From Anaerolineales bacterium (GTDB lineage Bacteria > Chloroflexota > Anaerolineae > Anaerolineales > UBA11858), in the NCBI GenBank assembly GCA_015485245.1, contig WFTY01000053.1, positions 1 through 10,647 on the forward strand: a DNA stretch of 10,647 nucleotides, given 5' to 3'. A program made the translations under genes and the position numbers. Every line of letters starts with the position of its first letter. The stretch's first letter is position 1. Shown piece by piece: positions 1-7,152 of the stretch. The notes beneath the pieces are model-generated. The model did not search any database. It was not told where the DNA came from and saw only the letters and a program-made list of their open reading frames with translations.

Positions 1-1681
1 CCTTGTGGGCATTGTATCGACAGGCGCGTTTATTCGCCTGCTTAAGCCCCTGTTGCGTTCCAAAGAGACCGATCCTGCCGTGGTGGCCTTAGATGAAAAA
101 GGCGCGTACGCCATCAGCTTGCTCTCCGGTCATCTCGGTGGCGCCAATGAGTTGGCTCGCGAAATCGCCCAGCGCCTGGGCGGGCAGGCCGTCATTACCA
201 CCTCCAGCGATGTACAAGGCCTGCCCGCCGCGGATTTGCTTGGCCGAGAGCGTGGCTGGCGGCTGGCCAGTATGAAACATGTCGTGGAAGTCAGCGCAGC
301 CATGGTCAATGGCCATGCGGTCGGCGTGGTTTGGGAAGGCGGCGAGGACGAGGAGCTGCCCTTCCACGCGCCGCACGTGACTCGCTATCCCGATCTCGAG
401 TCTATGCAGGCGGCTCGGCCCGCTGCCGGCGTCATCATCTCTCCCAGACGGATCGATGTTGACGATTTCGATTTTCCAGTCGTGCTTTATCATCCCCCAG
501 TGTTGGCCGTCGGCATAGGCTGTAACCGGGGAACTCCTGCAGAAGAGATCGCAGAGAGTGTGCGTCAGGCGTTGGATGAGGCGGGCCTGGCCATCGAAAG
601 CGTGACGCTCGCGGCAACGGTAGAGGACAAAGCCGATGAGACCGGGCTGCTTCGGGCGTTGCGCATGGAATTGGGATGGTCTTTGGATGTTTATCGGCGC
701 CAGGAATTGCAGCAGGTGCTTGAAGCGCTGTTGCCCCATCCCTCTGAGGCTGCGAAAAAATACCTGGGGGTGCCTGGCGTGGCGGAGCCTGCAGCACTGT
801 TGGCCACCCGTGGAGGCCGTATTGTCGCGCCTAAACGCAAGTTCGCTAATGTCACCGTGGCCGTGGCCCAGGGGTCTAAAGCGGGATTGCGCCGCGGGAA
901 GATATGGGTGGTTGGATTTGGGCCTGGAGATCTGGATCATATGACCCCAGCCGCGCGCAGGGCCATCGAGAGTGCGGATGTGATCATCGGCTACAAAACC
1001 TACCTGAATTTGATCCGCCACCTGGCACCCGACACGCCCCGTATCCGCAGCCGCATGAAGGAAGAGGTCAGTCGGGCCAAGAAGGCTCTGGCCTTGGCCG
1101 AGGAAGGCAAACGCGTTGCCGTGATCTCAAGCGGCGACCCCGGCGTTTACGCCATGGCGGGATTGGTGTTGGAATTGATCGAGCGAGCCAGCAGTCATGT
1201 CAACGTGGAAATTATTCCCGGCATCCCCGCGGCCAACAGCGTAGCCGCACTGCTAGGAGCGCCCCTATCGCACGACTACGCCACCATCAGCCTGAGCGAT
1301 TTGTTGACGCCTTTGGATCAGATTTTAAAGCGGGTCGAGGCGGCAGCGGCAAGTGACATGGTGATCGCGTTGTACAACCCTCGCAGCACCAAGCGTGTGC
1401 GCCCCTTATTGCAAGCATTGGAGATCGTTCGCCGTTACCGCGCCCCCAGCACGCCGGTCGGTATTGTGAAAAGCGCATTCCGTGAGCGAGAGCGCATCAC
1501 ATTGACCACGCTTGACGCCATCGATGTGGATAGCATCGGCATGCTCACCACGATGATCATTGGCAATAGCACCACATTCCTCAGCCGTGGTCGCATGATT
1601 ACACCGCGTGGCTATGAAAACAAATATGATGTGCATGCCTCCACTGCCGAGCAGGTTGTGCAGAAAGATAAGGTCAGCTAA
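1..1681 (+). CDS. cbiGH: CbiG-CbiH fusion: cobalt-precorrin-5A hydrolase / cobalt-factor III C17-methyltransferase, 5' partial
   Basis: The reading frame is open from the left edge (CTT at 2-4, then GTG at 5), so the true start lies upstream and part of the CbiG N-terminus is missing. Counting GTG(5) as residue 1, the CbiG half shows the family signature LLSGHLGGAN (39-48) and a C-terminal domain beginning VLAVGIGCNRGTP (166-178), then DKADETGLL (208-216) and GVAEPAALL (258-266). From about residue 299 a second domain starts, KIWVVGFGPGDLDHMTP, with SSGDPGVYAMAG (375-386) and IIPGIPAANS (403-412), typical of CbiH/CobJ SAM-dependent tetrapyrrole methylases; the roughly 260-residue length is normal. 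CbiH does the C17 methylation and ring contraction; CbiG opens the delta-lactone and releases acetaldehyde. Both act in the cytoplasm. The two steps are separated by CbiF, which is not in the window. This domain pairing is known in other bacteria. No frameshift is seen between the halves. Confidence 0.95.
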   Translation, partial: LVGIVSTGAFIRLLKPLLRSKETDPAVVALDEKGAYAISLLSGHLGGANELAREIAQRLGGQAVITTSSDVQGLPAADLLGRERGWRLASMKHVVEVSAAMVNGHAVGVVWEGGEDEELPFHAPHVTRYPDLESMQAARPAAGVIISPRRIDVDDFDFPVVLYHPPVLAVGIGCNRGTPAEEIAESVRQALDEAGLAIESVTLAATVEDKADETGLLRALRMELGWSLDVYRRQELQQVLEALLPHPSEAAKKYLGVPGVAEPAALLATRGGRIVAPKRKFANVTVAVAQGSKAGLRRGKIWVVGFGPGDLDHMTPAARRAIESADVIIGYKTYLNLIRHLAPDTPRIRSRMKEEVSRAKKALALAEEGKRVAVISSGDPGVYAMAGLVLELIERASSHVNVEIIPGIPAANSVAALLGAPLSHDYATISLSDLLTPLDQILKRVEAAAASDMVIALYNPRSTKRVRPLLQALEIVRRYRAPSTPVGIVKSAFRERERITLTTLDAIDVDSIGMLTTMIIGNSTTFLSRGRMITPRGYENKYDVHASTAEQVVQKDKVS

Positions 1682-1758
1682 GCGATTGTTTCGTCGCCAC
1701 CCGACAACGCCCCATCGGCGTGATCAGGTGCTTTTGTTTCGAAAAGGTTTTATCCATC

Positions 1759-2580
1759 ATGAAAAAAGCTCTCGTTGTGGTGAGTTTTGGCACGACTCAC
1801 TTTGACACACTGCAGAAGACCATCGAGGCCATCGAAGGCCGTCTGATCGAGGCGTTTCCTGACCGCGATTTCTTTCGGGCCTGGACCGCGTTGATGGTGA
1901 TCAACAAGCTCAAGCGTCGAGACGGCATTCACATCCCCACGACCAAAGAAGTCTTGCAAACCCTCGTGGATGCCGGCTATCAGGATGTCCTCATTCAGTC
2001 CACCCATGTCACCCCTGGCGTAGAATTTTTGAGAGTGCAGGCGGCTATCCGAGCATTTCAAGGGCGATTTGCGCGCGTGGCCTTGGGCCGACCCCTCATC
2101 TACTTTCAAGGTGGTGAATCTCGCGGGCGAGAGATGCCCGACGACTACGAACCTGTGCTGGCCGCGTATGACGCCATGTTGCCAGCGACATCACCCGAGC
2201 ACGCCGTGGTGCTCTTCGGTCATGGCACCGCGCATCCGGCCAATGCTATCTACGCAGCGTTGCAATGTCGCTTCCGCGATCGGGGGCAGAACGTGCTCGT
2301 GGGCACGGTAGACGCCTATCCAGAATTGGACGATGTCCGGCGTCAGCTTCGGGGGACGCCCGTCCGGCGGGTGACCCTGATGCCGATGATGGTCGTCGCA
2401 GGCGATCATGTCAAGAACGATATGGCGGGCGCAGAGGCCGACAGTTGGAGGCGCGTTCTCGAAGCGGATGGATATGATGTGGATGTCGTGCTGAAGGGCC
2501 TGGGAGAGATGCCCGCATTCCAGGATATCTTTGTTCAGCACGCCCGTGAAGCCTCCGAATTCCCCATCTGGTTCGATTGA
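1759..2580 (+). CDS. cbiK: Sirohydrochlorin cobaltochelatase, CbiK type (anaerobic)
   Basis: A 273-residue protein, close to the ~264 of Salmonella CbiK, which inserts Co(II) into sirohydrochlorin (factor II) early in the anaerobic pathway. I chose ATG 1759 because the protein then opens directly with the family start MKKALVVVSFGTT; an in-frame GTG at 1720 adds only unconserved residues. Visible signatures are FPDRDFFRAWT (33-43), RDGIHIPT (54-61), STHVTPGVEF (81-90), FGHGTAHP (153-160), VGTVDAYPELD (181-191) and VVAGDHVKNDMAG (212-224). His155, His217 and Glu89 correspond to the metal-binding residues of CbiK. There is no signal peptide, so it is cytoplasmic, unlike periplasmic CbiK variants of sulfate reducers. 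It sits 77 nt after cbiGH. Enzymes of this type can also insert iron in vivo, so a side role in sirohaem is possible. Only a weak AAAGG lies 11 nt before the start. Confidence 0.95.
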   Translation: MKKALVVVSFGTTHFDTLQKTIEAIEGRLIEAFPDRDFFRAWTALMVINKLKRRDGIHIPTTKEVLQTLVDAGYQDVLIQSTHVTPGVEFLRVQAAIRAFQGRFARVALGRPLIYFQGGESRGREMPDDYEPVLAAYDAMLPATSPEHAVVLFGHGTAHPANAIYAALQCRFRDRGQNVLVGTVDAYPELDDVRRQLRGTPVRRVTLMPMMVVAGDHVKNDMAGAEADSWRRVLEADGYDVDVVLKGLGEMPAFQDIFVQHAREASEFPIWFD

Positions 2581-2597
2581 TCGCCAGTGGATCAATC
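2575..2597 (+). repeat. Perfect 8-bp inverted repeat over the cbiK stop codon
   Basis: GATTGATC (2575-2582) and GATCAATC (2590-2597) are exact reverse complements separated by a 7-nt loop, GCCAGTG. The left arm contains the TGA stop of cbiK (2578-2580). No T-run follows, so this is not a standard intrinsic terminator. It may be an mRNA 3'-end stabiliser or processing hairpin, or a protein site; function is inference. Confidence 0.5.
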
Positions 2598-2610
2598 AGG
2601 AGACGACAGA

Positions 2611-2674
2611 CCATTCTTTCAGTAACCCATCCTCCTACAACAAATCTTCCTTTTCACTCATCCCACACACGCTT
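2611..2674 (+). other. G-depleted, SD-less leader of cbiC
   Basis: Only two G residues (2622 and 2671) occur in these 64 nt; the rest is C, T and A with many CATCC/TTCC/CAC runs. No purine-rich Shine-Dalgarno sequence precedes the cbiC ATG. Such leaders are usually unstructured and fit initiation that does not use anti-SD pairing. No B12-box is seen. Confidence 0.45.
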
Positions 2675-3295
2675 ATGGCACCCTACCAACATCCTATCGA
2701 AGCAGAATCCTTCCGGATCATCCTCTCGGAGCTGGGGCAACATGACTTCGACGCCAATCAACTTCCGGTTGTGTTGCGTGTGATTCATGCCACAGCTGAT
2801 TTTGATTTCAAACAGACCTTGCGATTTTCCCCAGGCGCGGTCGAAGCGGGGATCGCGGCCTTACGCGATGGTTGCCATGTGGTCACCGATGTGAAGATGG
2901 TGGCGGCGGGCATCAGTCAGGGATTTGTTCGCCAACTAGGAGGTTCGGTGTTGGCGGTGATCGACTCGAATCCTGAGATCGCCCGGCTTGCCAAGGTGCA
3001 TGGCACAACGCGGTCGACCATGGGCATGCGCATGAACAAAGATCGTTTGCAAGGCGCGGTGGTCGCCATCGGCAACGCCCCTACCGCGTTGCTCGAATTG
3101 ATCCGTCTCGTGCAAGAGGAAGGGGTGCGCCCTGGTTTGATTGTGGGCGCGCCCGTGGGTTTCGTCAGCGCGGTGGAATCGAAGGATGCGCTCACCCGAC
3201 TGGACGTTCCCTACATTACAGCCCTGGGGCGCAAAGGTGGCACTCCGGTGGCCGTGGCGATTGTGAACGCATTGCTACGACTGGCATTGTCATAG
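2675..3295 (+). CDS. cbiC: Cobalt-precorrin-8 methylmutase (CbiC/CobH)
   Basis: A 206-residue protein, the normal size for CbiC/CobH, which moves the C11 methyl to C12 to form cobyrinate in the last ring-building step of the corrin pathway. ATG 2675 is chosen because the following residues PIEAESFRIILSEL (7-20) match the family's conserved N-terminus; an in-frame ATG at 2531 would lie inside cbiK and add an unconserved tail. RVIHATADFDF (35-45) contains the catalytic histidine (His38, equivalent to His43 of CobH). Also visible are TDVKMVAAGI (71-80), GNAPTALLELI (133-143), GAPVGFVSAVESK (158-170) and LGRKGGTPVAVAIVNAL (184-200), which are the usual substrate-binding blocks. It lies 94 nt after cbiK, behind a hairpin and a G-poor leader. 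It is intact and cytoplasmic. Confidence 0.96.
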   Translation: MAPYQHPIEAESFRIILSELGQHDFDANQLPVVLRVIHATADFDFKQTLRFSPGAVEAGIAALRDGCHVVTDVKMVAAGISQGFVRQLGGSVLAVIDSNPEIARLAKVHGTTRSTMGMRMNKDRLQGAVVAIGNAPTALLELIRLVQEEGVRPGLIVGAPVGFVSAVESKDALTRLDVPYITALGRKGGTPVAVAIVNALLRLALS

Positions 3296-3320
3296 AGCCG
3301 ATAGGCGAAAAGGATCGGCT
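3296..3320 (+). repeat. Perfect 7-bp inverted repeat directly after cbiC stop
   Basis: AGCCGAT (3296-3302) begins on the base after the TAG stop and is the exact reverse complement of ATCGGCT (3314-3320); the loop is 11 nt (AGGCGAAAAGG). The sequence after the right arm is not T-rich enough for a good intrinsic terminator. It may protect or attenuate the mRNA between cbiC and cbiD; this is inferred. Confidence 0.45.
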
Positions 3321-3362
3321 TCAGTGACTTTGATCCAGGCCGAGCGCTCATTCCCTTCTCTT

Positions 3363-4487
3363 ATGCCTCGCCGTTCCACTGCCAGACATCATCAAAAAGC
3401 TCATCTCCGCACCGGATTCACCACGAGCGCGTGTGCGGCAGGAGCCGCGCGCGCCGCGGTCCGGGCGTTGCTGGCGGAGGAACCCCAAACTGATGTCAGC
3501 ATTCCTCTTCCGGGAAAAAGGACCGCCTCATTTGAGCTGGCTCGTTGCGAATTTGCAGGCGCCGGCGTTCGTGTTGGCATTGTGAAGGATGCTGGTGATG
3601 ATCCTGATGTGACTCACGGCGCCGAAATTCAAGCTACTGTCCACTTTGTTGATGAGCCTGGTCTGCACTTCGAGGCGGGCGAAGGCGTGGGCGTGGTCAC
3701 CCTACCCGGCCTGGAAATCCCTGTGGGGGACCCCTCTGTGAGTCCAGGCGCCCGTCGCATCATCCGCAAAGCGGTGGAAACGGAGCTGGGCGTGGAAGGG
3801 TTGCGTCGTCGCGGCGTGTACATTGTGCTGAGCGTGCCTCGAGGGGAAACCATCGCTAAAGATACCCTGAACCCGCGTTTGGGCGTGATGGGCGGCATCT
3901 CCATTTTGGGCACCACCGGGATCGTGCAACCCTTTTCTGAGGGCGCGTATCGTGGGTCCATTGTTGTAGAGATCAAAGCCGCTTTGCGCAATGGCGTCAA
4001 CGCACTGGCTCTGACCACTGGGGATCGCAGTGAGCGTTATCTTATGAAGCTGCGGCCCGATTGGCCCGAGATCGCATTCATTCAGGTGGGAGATCATCTG
4101 GGATTTGGGTTGCGACGGGCCGCCAGGCTTGGAGCCAAACAGGTGACCATCTCTGGCATGATCGGCAAGTTGTCGAAGATCGCCCAAGGGCGCATGCACA
4201 CCCACGTCAGCCAGGGCCTAATTGATATTCGATTTATCGCCTCTCAAGCTGCAACGTTGACGCCTGCACCCTCTCCTGAGCTCATGGCGAGGCTCCTGCA
4301 AGCGAATACAGCCCGCCATATTCAAATGATGCTGCGAAAAGCGGGCATTCCCGGTCTGGAACAGCGAATCGCTCGGCTTGCAGCCCGGCAAGCCGCCGAC
4401 CACATCGAGCGCCGCATCCCTGTCGAGGTGTTTCTGTGGGACATTAAAGGCGATCTGTTGGCTTATGCCAGAGTTAAGTCGACATAA
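3363..4487 (+). CDS. cbiD: Cobalt-precorrin-5B C1-methyltransferase CbiD
   Basis: CbiD is the SAM-dependent enzyme that methylates C1 of cobalt-precorrin-5B in the anaerobic pathway; it is unrelated to the tetrapyrrole-methylase fold of the other methyltransferases. From ATG 3363 the product is 374 residues, the usual length. The N-terminal signature is LRTGFTTSACAAGAARAA (15-32), matching the family RTGYTTG-CAAAA pattern. Further on are VGIVKDAGDDPDVTHGAEI, GVGVVTLPGLEIPVGDPSVSP (in part) and LGVMGGISILGTTGIVQPFSE, all strongly CbiD-like. A GTG at 3324 would add 13 unconserved residues; ATG 3363 is preferred because it carries the same CTTATG start context as cbiC and hemD. There is no SD; the 16 nt before the start have no G. 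CbiD presence supports the anaerobic rather than the CobF-dependent aerobic pathway. It lies 67 nt after cbiC. Confidence 0.95.
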   Translation: MPRRSTARHHQKAHLRTGFTTSACAAGAARAAVRALLAEEPQTDVSIPLPGKRTASFELARCEFAGAGVRVGIVKDAGDDPDVTHGAEIQATVHFVDEPGLHFEAGEGVGVVTLPGLEIPVGDPSVSPGARRIIRKAVETELGVEGLRRRGVYIVLSVPRGETIAKDTLNPRLGVMGGISILGTTGIVQPFSEGAYRGSIVVEIKAALRNGVNALALTTGDRSERYLMKLRPDWPEIAFIQVGDHLGFGLRRAARLGAKQVTISGMIGKLSKIAQGRMHTHVSQGLIDIRFIASQAATLTPAPSPELMARLLQANTARHIQMMLRKAGIPGLEQRIARLAARQAADHIERRIPVEVFLWDIKGDLLAYARVKST

Positions 4488-4547
4488 ATTTTTGCAACGG
4501 CTTGATATGCATTCATTTCACCATCCATCGAGATCACGCAGAAGATC

Positions 4548-5768
4548 ATGACTACGCTTCCTCCTATTTACGTACTCGGCCTGAGCGCTCGCGGCGCGGC
4601 CGATCTTTCCCCTCGTCAGCATACCCTCATTCGACAAGCGGATGTGCTTGTCGGTGGCCGACGACATCTGACCTATTTCCCCGATGCGCCCGGCGATAAA
4701 TTGCCGATCCGAGGCGATCTGGATGCTCTTCTCGACCGAATGGCGGCATTGCATGCTGAGGGGAAAAGATTGGTGGTGCTGGCGTCGGGCGATCCGCTGT
4801 TTTACGGCATTGGCAAGAGGCTGGCAGCAAACTTTCCGGCGGAGGCCCTTCGTTTTGAGCCTGCGCCCACCGCGGTGCAACTGGCTTTCGCCGCTTTAAA
4901 GGAATCGTGGGATGACGCTGTGTTGCTTAGCGCTCATACCGGAGACATCGAGCGGCTGATTCCGCGCATCTTGTCCGCCCCCAAAGCCGCCATTCTCACC
5001 AATCGGTCTACGAACACGCCGGACGCCATTGCTCGCGCCCTGTTGGACGCGGGCATGGCGGGAGAGACGCGGGTGGCAGTGTGCGAAAATCTGGGTGGGG
5101 AGGATGAACGCATCGTACGCGTCAGTCTGGTCGAAGCAGCTCGCGCGACGTTTGCTCCCTTGAACGTGATGGTGATTTGGTCACAGGGTCCCCGCACCAA
5201 GCCTACAACCATGGGCCTGCCCGACGAGGCCTTTGCAACGCACAATCAGCTGATTACGAAGCGGGAGATCCGCATACTTACCCTGGTCGAGCTCGCGCTC
5301 TCCTCTGGGGAGGTGTTTTGGGATATTGGCGCGGGGAGCGGCTCGGTGGGCATTGAAGCCGCGCGGGCGTATCCCGACGTGCAGGTCTTTGCTGTCGAGA
5401 AACGGGCCCAACTCATCCCCATCATCCAGGAGAATCTGCGCCGATTCCCATGCCCCAACTACCATTTGCAGCATGGCGTGGCGCCCGCGGCGCTGGCCGA
5501 TTGGCCGGATCCCGATGCGGTCTTTATCGGCGGCAGCGGGGGTAACATGCAACGCATTCTCGAGAGTGTGAAAGCGCGTTTGCGGCCTGGTGGACGCCTG
5601 GTGATCAATCTGGCCACCCTGGAAAGCGTCCCACCCCTCCTCGAGGCGCTGCCGGGAGCAAGACTCACGCATATTCAGATCAGCCGCGGCGTTCCCTTGC
5701 AAGACAAAACCCGCCTTCAGCCCCTGAATCCGGTCTTGATGATTGTCTGGCGCAAAGAGGAAAGCTGA
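4548..5768 (+). CDS. cbiET: Bifunctional cobalt-precorrin-7 C5-methyltransferase / cobalt-precorrin-6B C15-methyltransferase-decarboxylase (CbiET, CobL type)
   Basis: A 406-residue two-domain protein of CobL size. Residues 1 to ~215 are a tetrapyrrole methylase (CbiE): YVLGLSARGAADLSP (8-22), DVLVGGRRHL (32-41), LASGDPLFYGIGKRL (78-92) and a WDDAVLLSAHTGD block (121-133). Residues ~225-406 are a Rossmann-like methyltransferase (CbiT): LITKREIRILTLVELAL (235-251), the SAM-binding loop DIGAGSGSVGIEAA (259-272), VEKR (283-286), and AVFIGGSGGNMQRIL (324-338). Together they methylate C5 and C15 and remove the acetate carboxyl on ring C. ATG 4548 places the first beta-strand eight residues in, as is normal. 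The gene follows cbiD by 60 nt with no SD in front. Where many CbiE proteins have a His-Gly-Arg at the end of the SAH block, this one has His-Thr-Gly. No truncation is seen. Confidence 0.95.
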   Translation: MTTLPPIYVLGLSARGAADLSPRQHTLIRQADVLVGGRRHLTYFPDAPGDKLPIRGDLDALLDRMAALHAEGKRLVVLASGDPLFYGIGKRLAANFPAEALRFEPAPTAVQLAFAALKESWDDAVLLSAHTGDIERLIPRILSAPKAAILTNRSTNTPDAIARALLDAGMAGETRVAVCENLGGEDERIVRVSLVEAARATFAPLNVMVIWSQGPRTKPTTMGLPDEAFATHNQLITKREIRILTLVELALSSGEVFWDIGAGSGSVGIEAARAYPDVQVFAVEKRAQLIPIIQENLRRFPCPNYHLQHGVAPAALADWPDPDAVFIGGSGGNMQRILESVKARLRPGGRLVINLATLESVPPLLEALPGARLTHIQISRGVPLQDKTRLQPLNPVLMIVWRKEES

Positions 5769-5772
5769 TTGC

Positions 5773-5819
5773 TTTGCCATCTGGAATGATCGTCACTTGC
5801 AGCGAAGCGGCTTGGCAAA
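5773..5819 (+). repeat. 7-bp inverted repeat with long loop after cbiET
   Basis: TTTGCCA (5773-5779) is the exact reverse complement of TGGCAAA (5813-5819), with 33 nt between the arms. It lies just after the cbiET stop. The long loop makes a stable hairpin uncertain and chance is possible; it is listed because similar repeats follow cbiK and cbiC. Confidence 0.25.
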
Positions 5820-5855
5820 AACACGCTCGTTTCATCTGAATTTTGACAGCGTTGG

Positions 5856-5888
5856 TCATCCATACACTCCATCTCTTCAATCAATACC
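5856..5888 (+). other. G-free, SD-less leader of cbiL-met8
   Basis: The 33 nt just before the ATG contain no G at all and consist of CATCC/ACTCC/TCTTC-type pyrimidine-rich sequence. There is no Shine-Dalgarno sequence. The composition matches the leaders of cbiC and hemD. Confidence 0.45.
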
Positions 5889-7148
5889 ATGAATACTCCG
5901 AAACTAAGCATTGTCGGCGTAGGGCCTGGCGAACCCGAACTTATCACGCTGAAAGGACTCAACGCCCTTACCTCTGCCGAGGTGATTTTCACGCCTGTTG
6001 CGGCCGAAGGCAAACCAAGCCTGGCATTAGGCATTGTCCAATCGTGGATTCGTCCCCATCAAGCCATCGTTCCTATCCTCATTCCCATGACACGTGATCA
6101 GGTCATGTTGGACACTGCCCATCAGCAGGCCGCTGAGACCATTGCACAAGAACTCTCCCCCGGTCGTTCAGGCGTTTACATTCTTTTGGGCGATCCCATG
6201 CTGTACGGCACATTCACCGCCATCGCGGAACGCCTGCGGAGCCTGGCGCCCAGTATCCGTCAGGAGATCATTCCCGGCGTCACCTCCATCAGCGCGGCGG
6301 CCGCGGCCACCGAAACCCCACTTGCCACCGGCTCTGAGCGATTGGCTATCCTGCCAGGGGTCCGAGAACAGTCAGCCATGGGATTGATGCGTTTGTTGGG
6401 GCAATTTCGCCAAATTGCCATCATGAAAGCGGGGCCAGCGTTGCCCAGGTTAATGGATGCCTTGCAAACCTTGGGGTTGGTGGAGGATGCGGTCTATGTG
6501 GAACGCCTGGGGTTGCCTGGTGAACTGATTGTTCGGGGAAATGAGTTGACCCGTTTGCCCCGAAAACGGCGCTCCTACCTTTCGCTGCTGCTCTTGCGCC
6601 AAAGGAAGTCAAGGCGCAAGTCTAAAAACCTCTGGCCCGAGGCAAAAACCTTTCCTGTGCATCTCATTCAATTGCAAAACAAACGGGTTGTTGTAGTCGG
6701 CGGAGGACCTGTGGGTGAACGTAAACTGAAAGCGTTGTTGGCGGCGGGAGCGCATCCAATGCTGATCAGCCCGGATGCCACGGATCAAATCCAGGCCTGG
6801 GTGAAGGAGGAACGAGTGCAATGGCGTCGTCGTTCCTATGTCCGCGATGATCTTAAAGGGGCACATTTGGCCTTTGCCGCCACCAACGATCGCTCACTTA
6901 ACGCGACGATTGCCAGAGACGCCAGCGAGGAAGGGGTGTGGTGTAATGTCGCTGACGATCCACTACTAGGCGATTTCCACATGCCCGCGGTGCATCGTGA
7001 AGATGGCCTGGTGGTGAGCGTGGGAACCGAGGGGCAGGCGCCGGCGCGGGCGTCGGCCCTTCGCGACAGGATCGCCCAATGGTTGGCTTTGCTCCATGAA
7101 GACGCCCAACATCCCCATCATTCCAACTCCACCTCGCGGCATGCATGA
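5889..7148 (+). CDS. cbiL: Fusion: cobalt-factor II (precorrin-2) C20-methyltransferase (CbiL/CobI) + Met8/SirC-type precorrin-2 dehydrogenase
   Basis: A 419-residue protein in one uninterrupted frame. Residues 1-236 are a complete CbiL/CobI: LSIVGVGPGEPELITLKG (6-23), EVIFTPVA (31-38), LLGDPMLYGTFTAIAERL (99-116), IIPGVTSISAAAAA (127-140) and the normal C-terminal strand RRSYLSLLLL (227-236). A basic linker, about 237-254, leads into a precorrin-2 dehydrogenase domain: FPVHL (255-259), the NAD-binding loop VVVVGGGPVGERK (267-279), LLAAGAHPMLISP (283-295), LAFAATND (327-334) and CNVADDP (352-358). Asn353 and Asp356 match Asn101 and the catalytic Asp104 of CysG; Thr380 takes the place of Ser128. 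The dehydrogenase makes sirohydrochlorin, CbiK (1759-2580) inserts cobalt, and CbiL then methylates C20. The dehydrogenase part ends about 20 residues past its Rossmann core and lacks the helical C-terminal domain of Met8p/CysG. Domain calls are firm; whether both halves are active is inferred. Confidence 0.92.
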   Translation: MNTPKLSIVGVGPGEPELITLKGLNALTSAEVIFTPVAAEGKPSLALGIVQSWIRPHQAIVPILIPMTRDQVMLDTAHQQAAETIAQELSPGRSGVYILLGDPMLYGTFTAIAERLRSLAPSIRQEIIPGVTSISAAAAATETPLATGSERLAILPGVREQSAMGLMRLLGQFRQIAIMKAGPALPRLMDALQTLGLVEDAVYVERLGLPGELIVRGNELTRLPRKRRSYLSLLLLRQRKSRRKSKNLWPEAKTFPVHLIQLQNKRVVVVGGGPVGERKLKALLAAGAHPMLISPDATDQIQAWVKEERVQWRRRSYVRDDLKGAHLAFAATNDRSLNATIARDASEEGVWCNVADDPLLGDFHMPAVHREDGLVVSVGTEGQAPARASALRDRIAQWLALLHEDAQHPHHSNSTSRHA

Positions 7149-7152
7149 GCCC

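Noticed and set aside
89..1021. A 310-residue open frame on the minus strand inside cbiGH
   Set aside because: It lies fully opposite strong CbiG/CbiH motifs and its product resembles no family I know; long antisense frames are expected in GC-rich coding DNA.
1707..1721. Hairpin ACGCC/GGCGT with 5-nt loop between cbiGH and cbiK
   Set aside because: Only 5 bp with no T-run directly behind it; too weak to call a terminator alone.
1682..1758. Possible cobalamin riboswitch in the gaps between cbi genes
   Set aside because: No B12-box (GCCACTG-like) or long structured leader is visible; all gaps are too short. A riboswitch, if present, would be upstream of the window.
5843..5868. Perfect TTGACA (5843-5848) followed by TACACT (5863-5868) before cbiL
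   Set aside because: The spacer is only 14 nt, too short for a normal sigma70 promoter, and no better -10 lies at 16-18 nt.
6576..6653. Possible frameshift or sequencing error joining cbiL and the dehydrogenase
   Set aside because: CbiL ends with its normal C-terminal strand, the linker is in frame, and no stop or start motif is disturbed, so a true fusion is the simpler reading.
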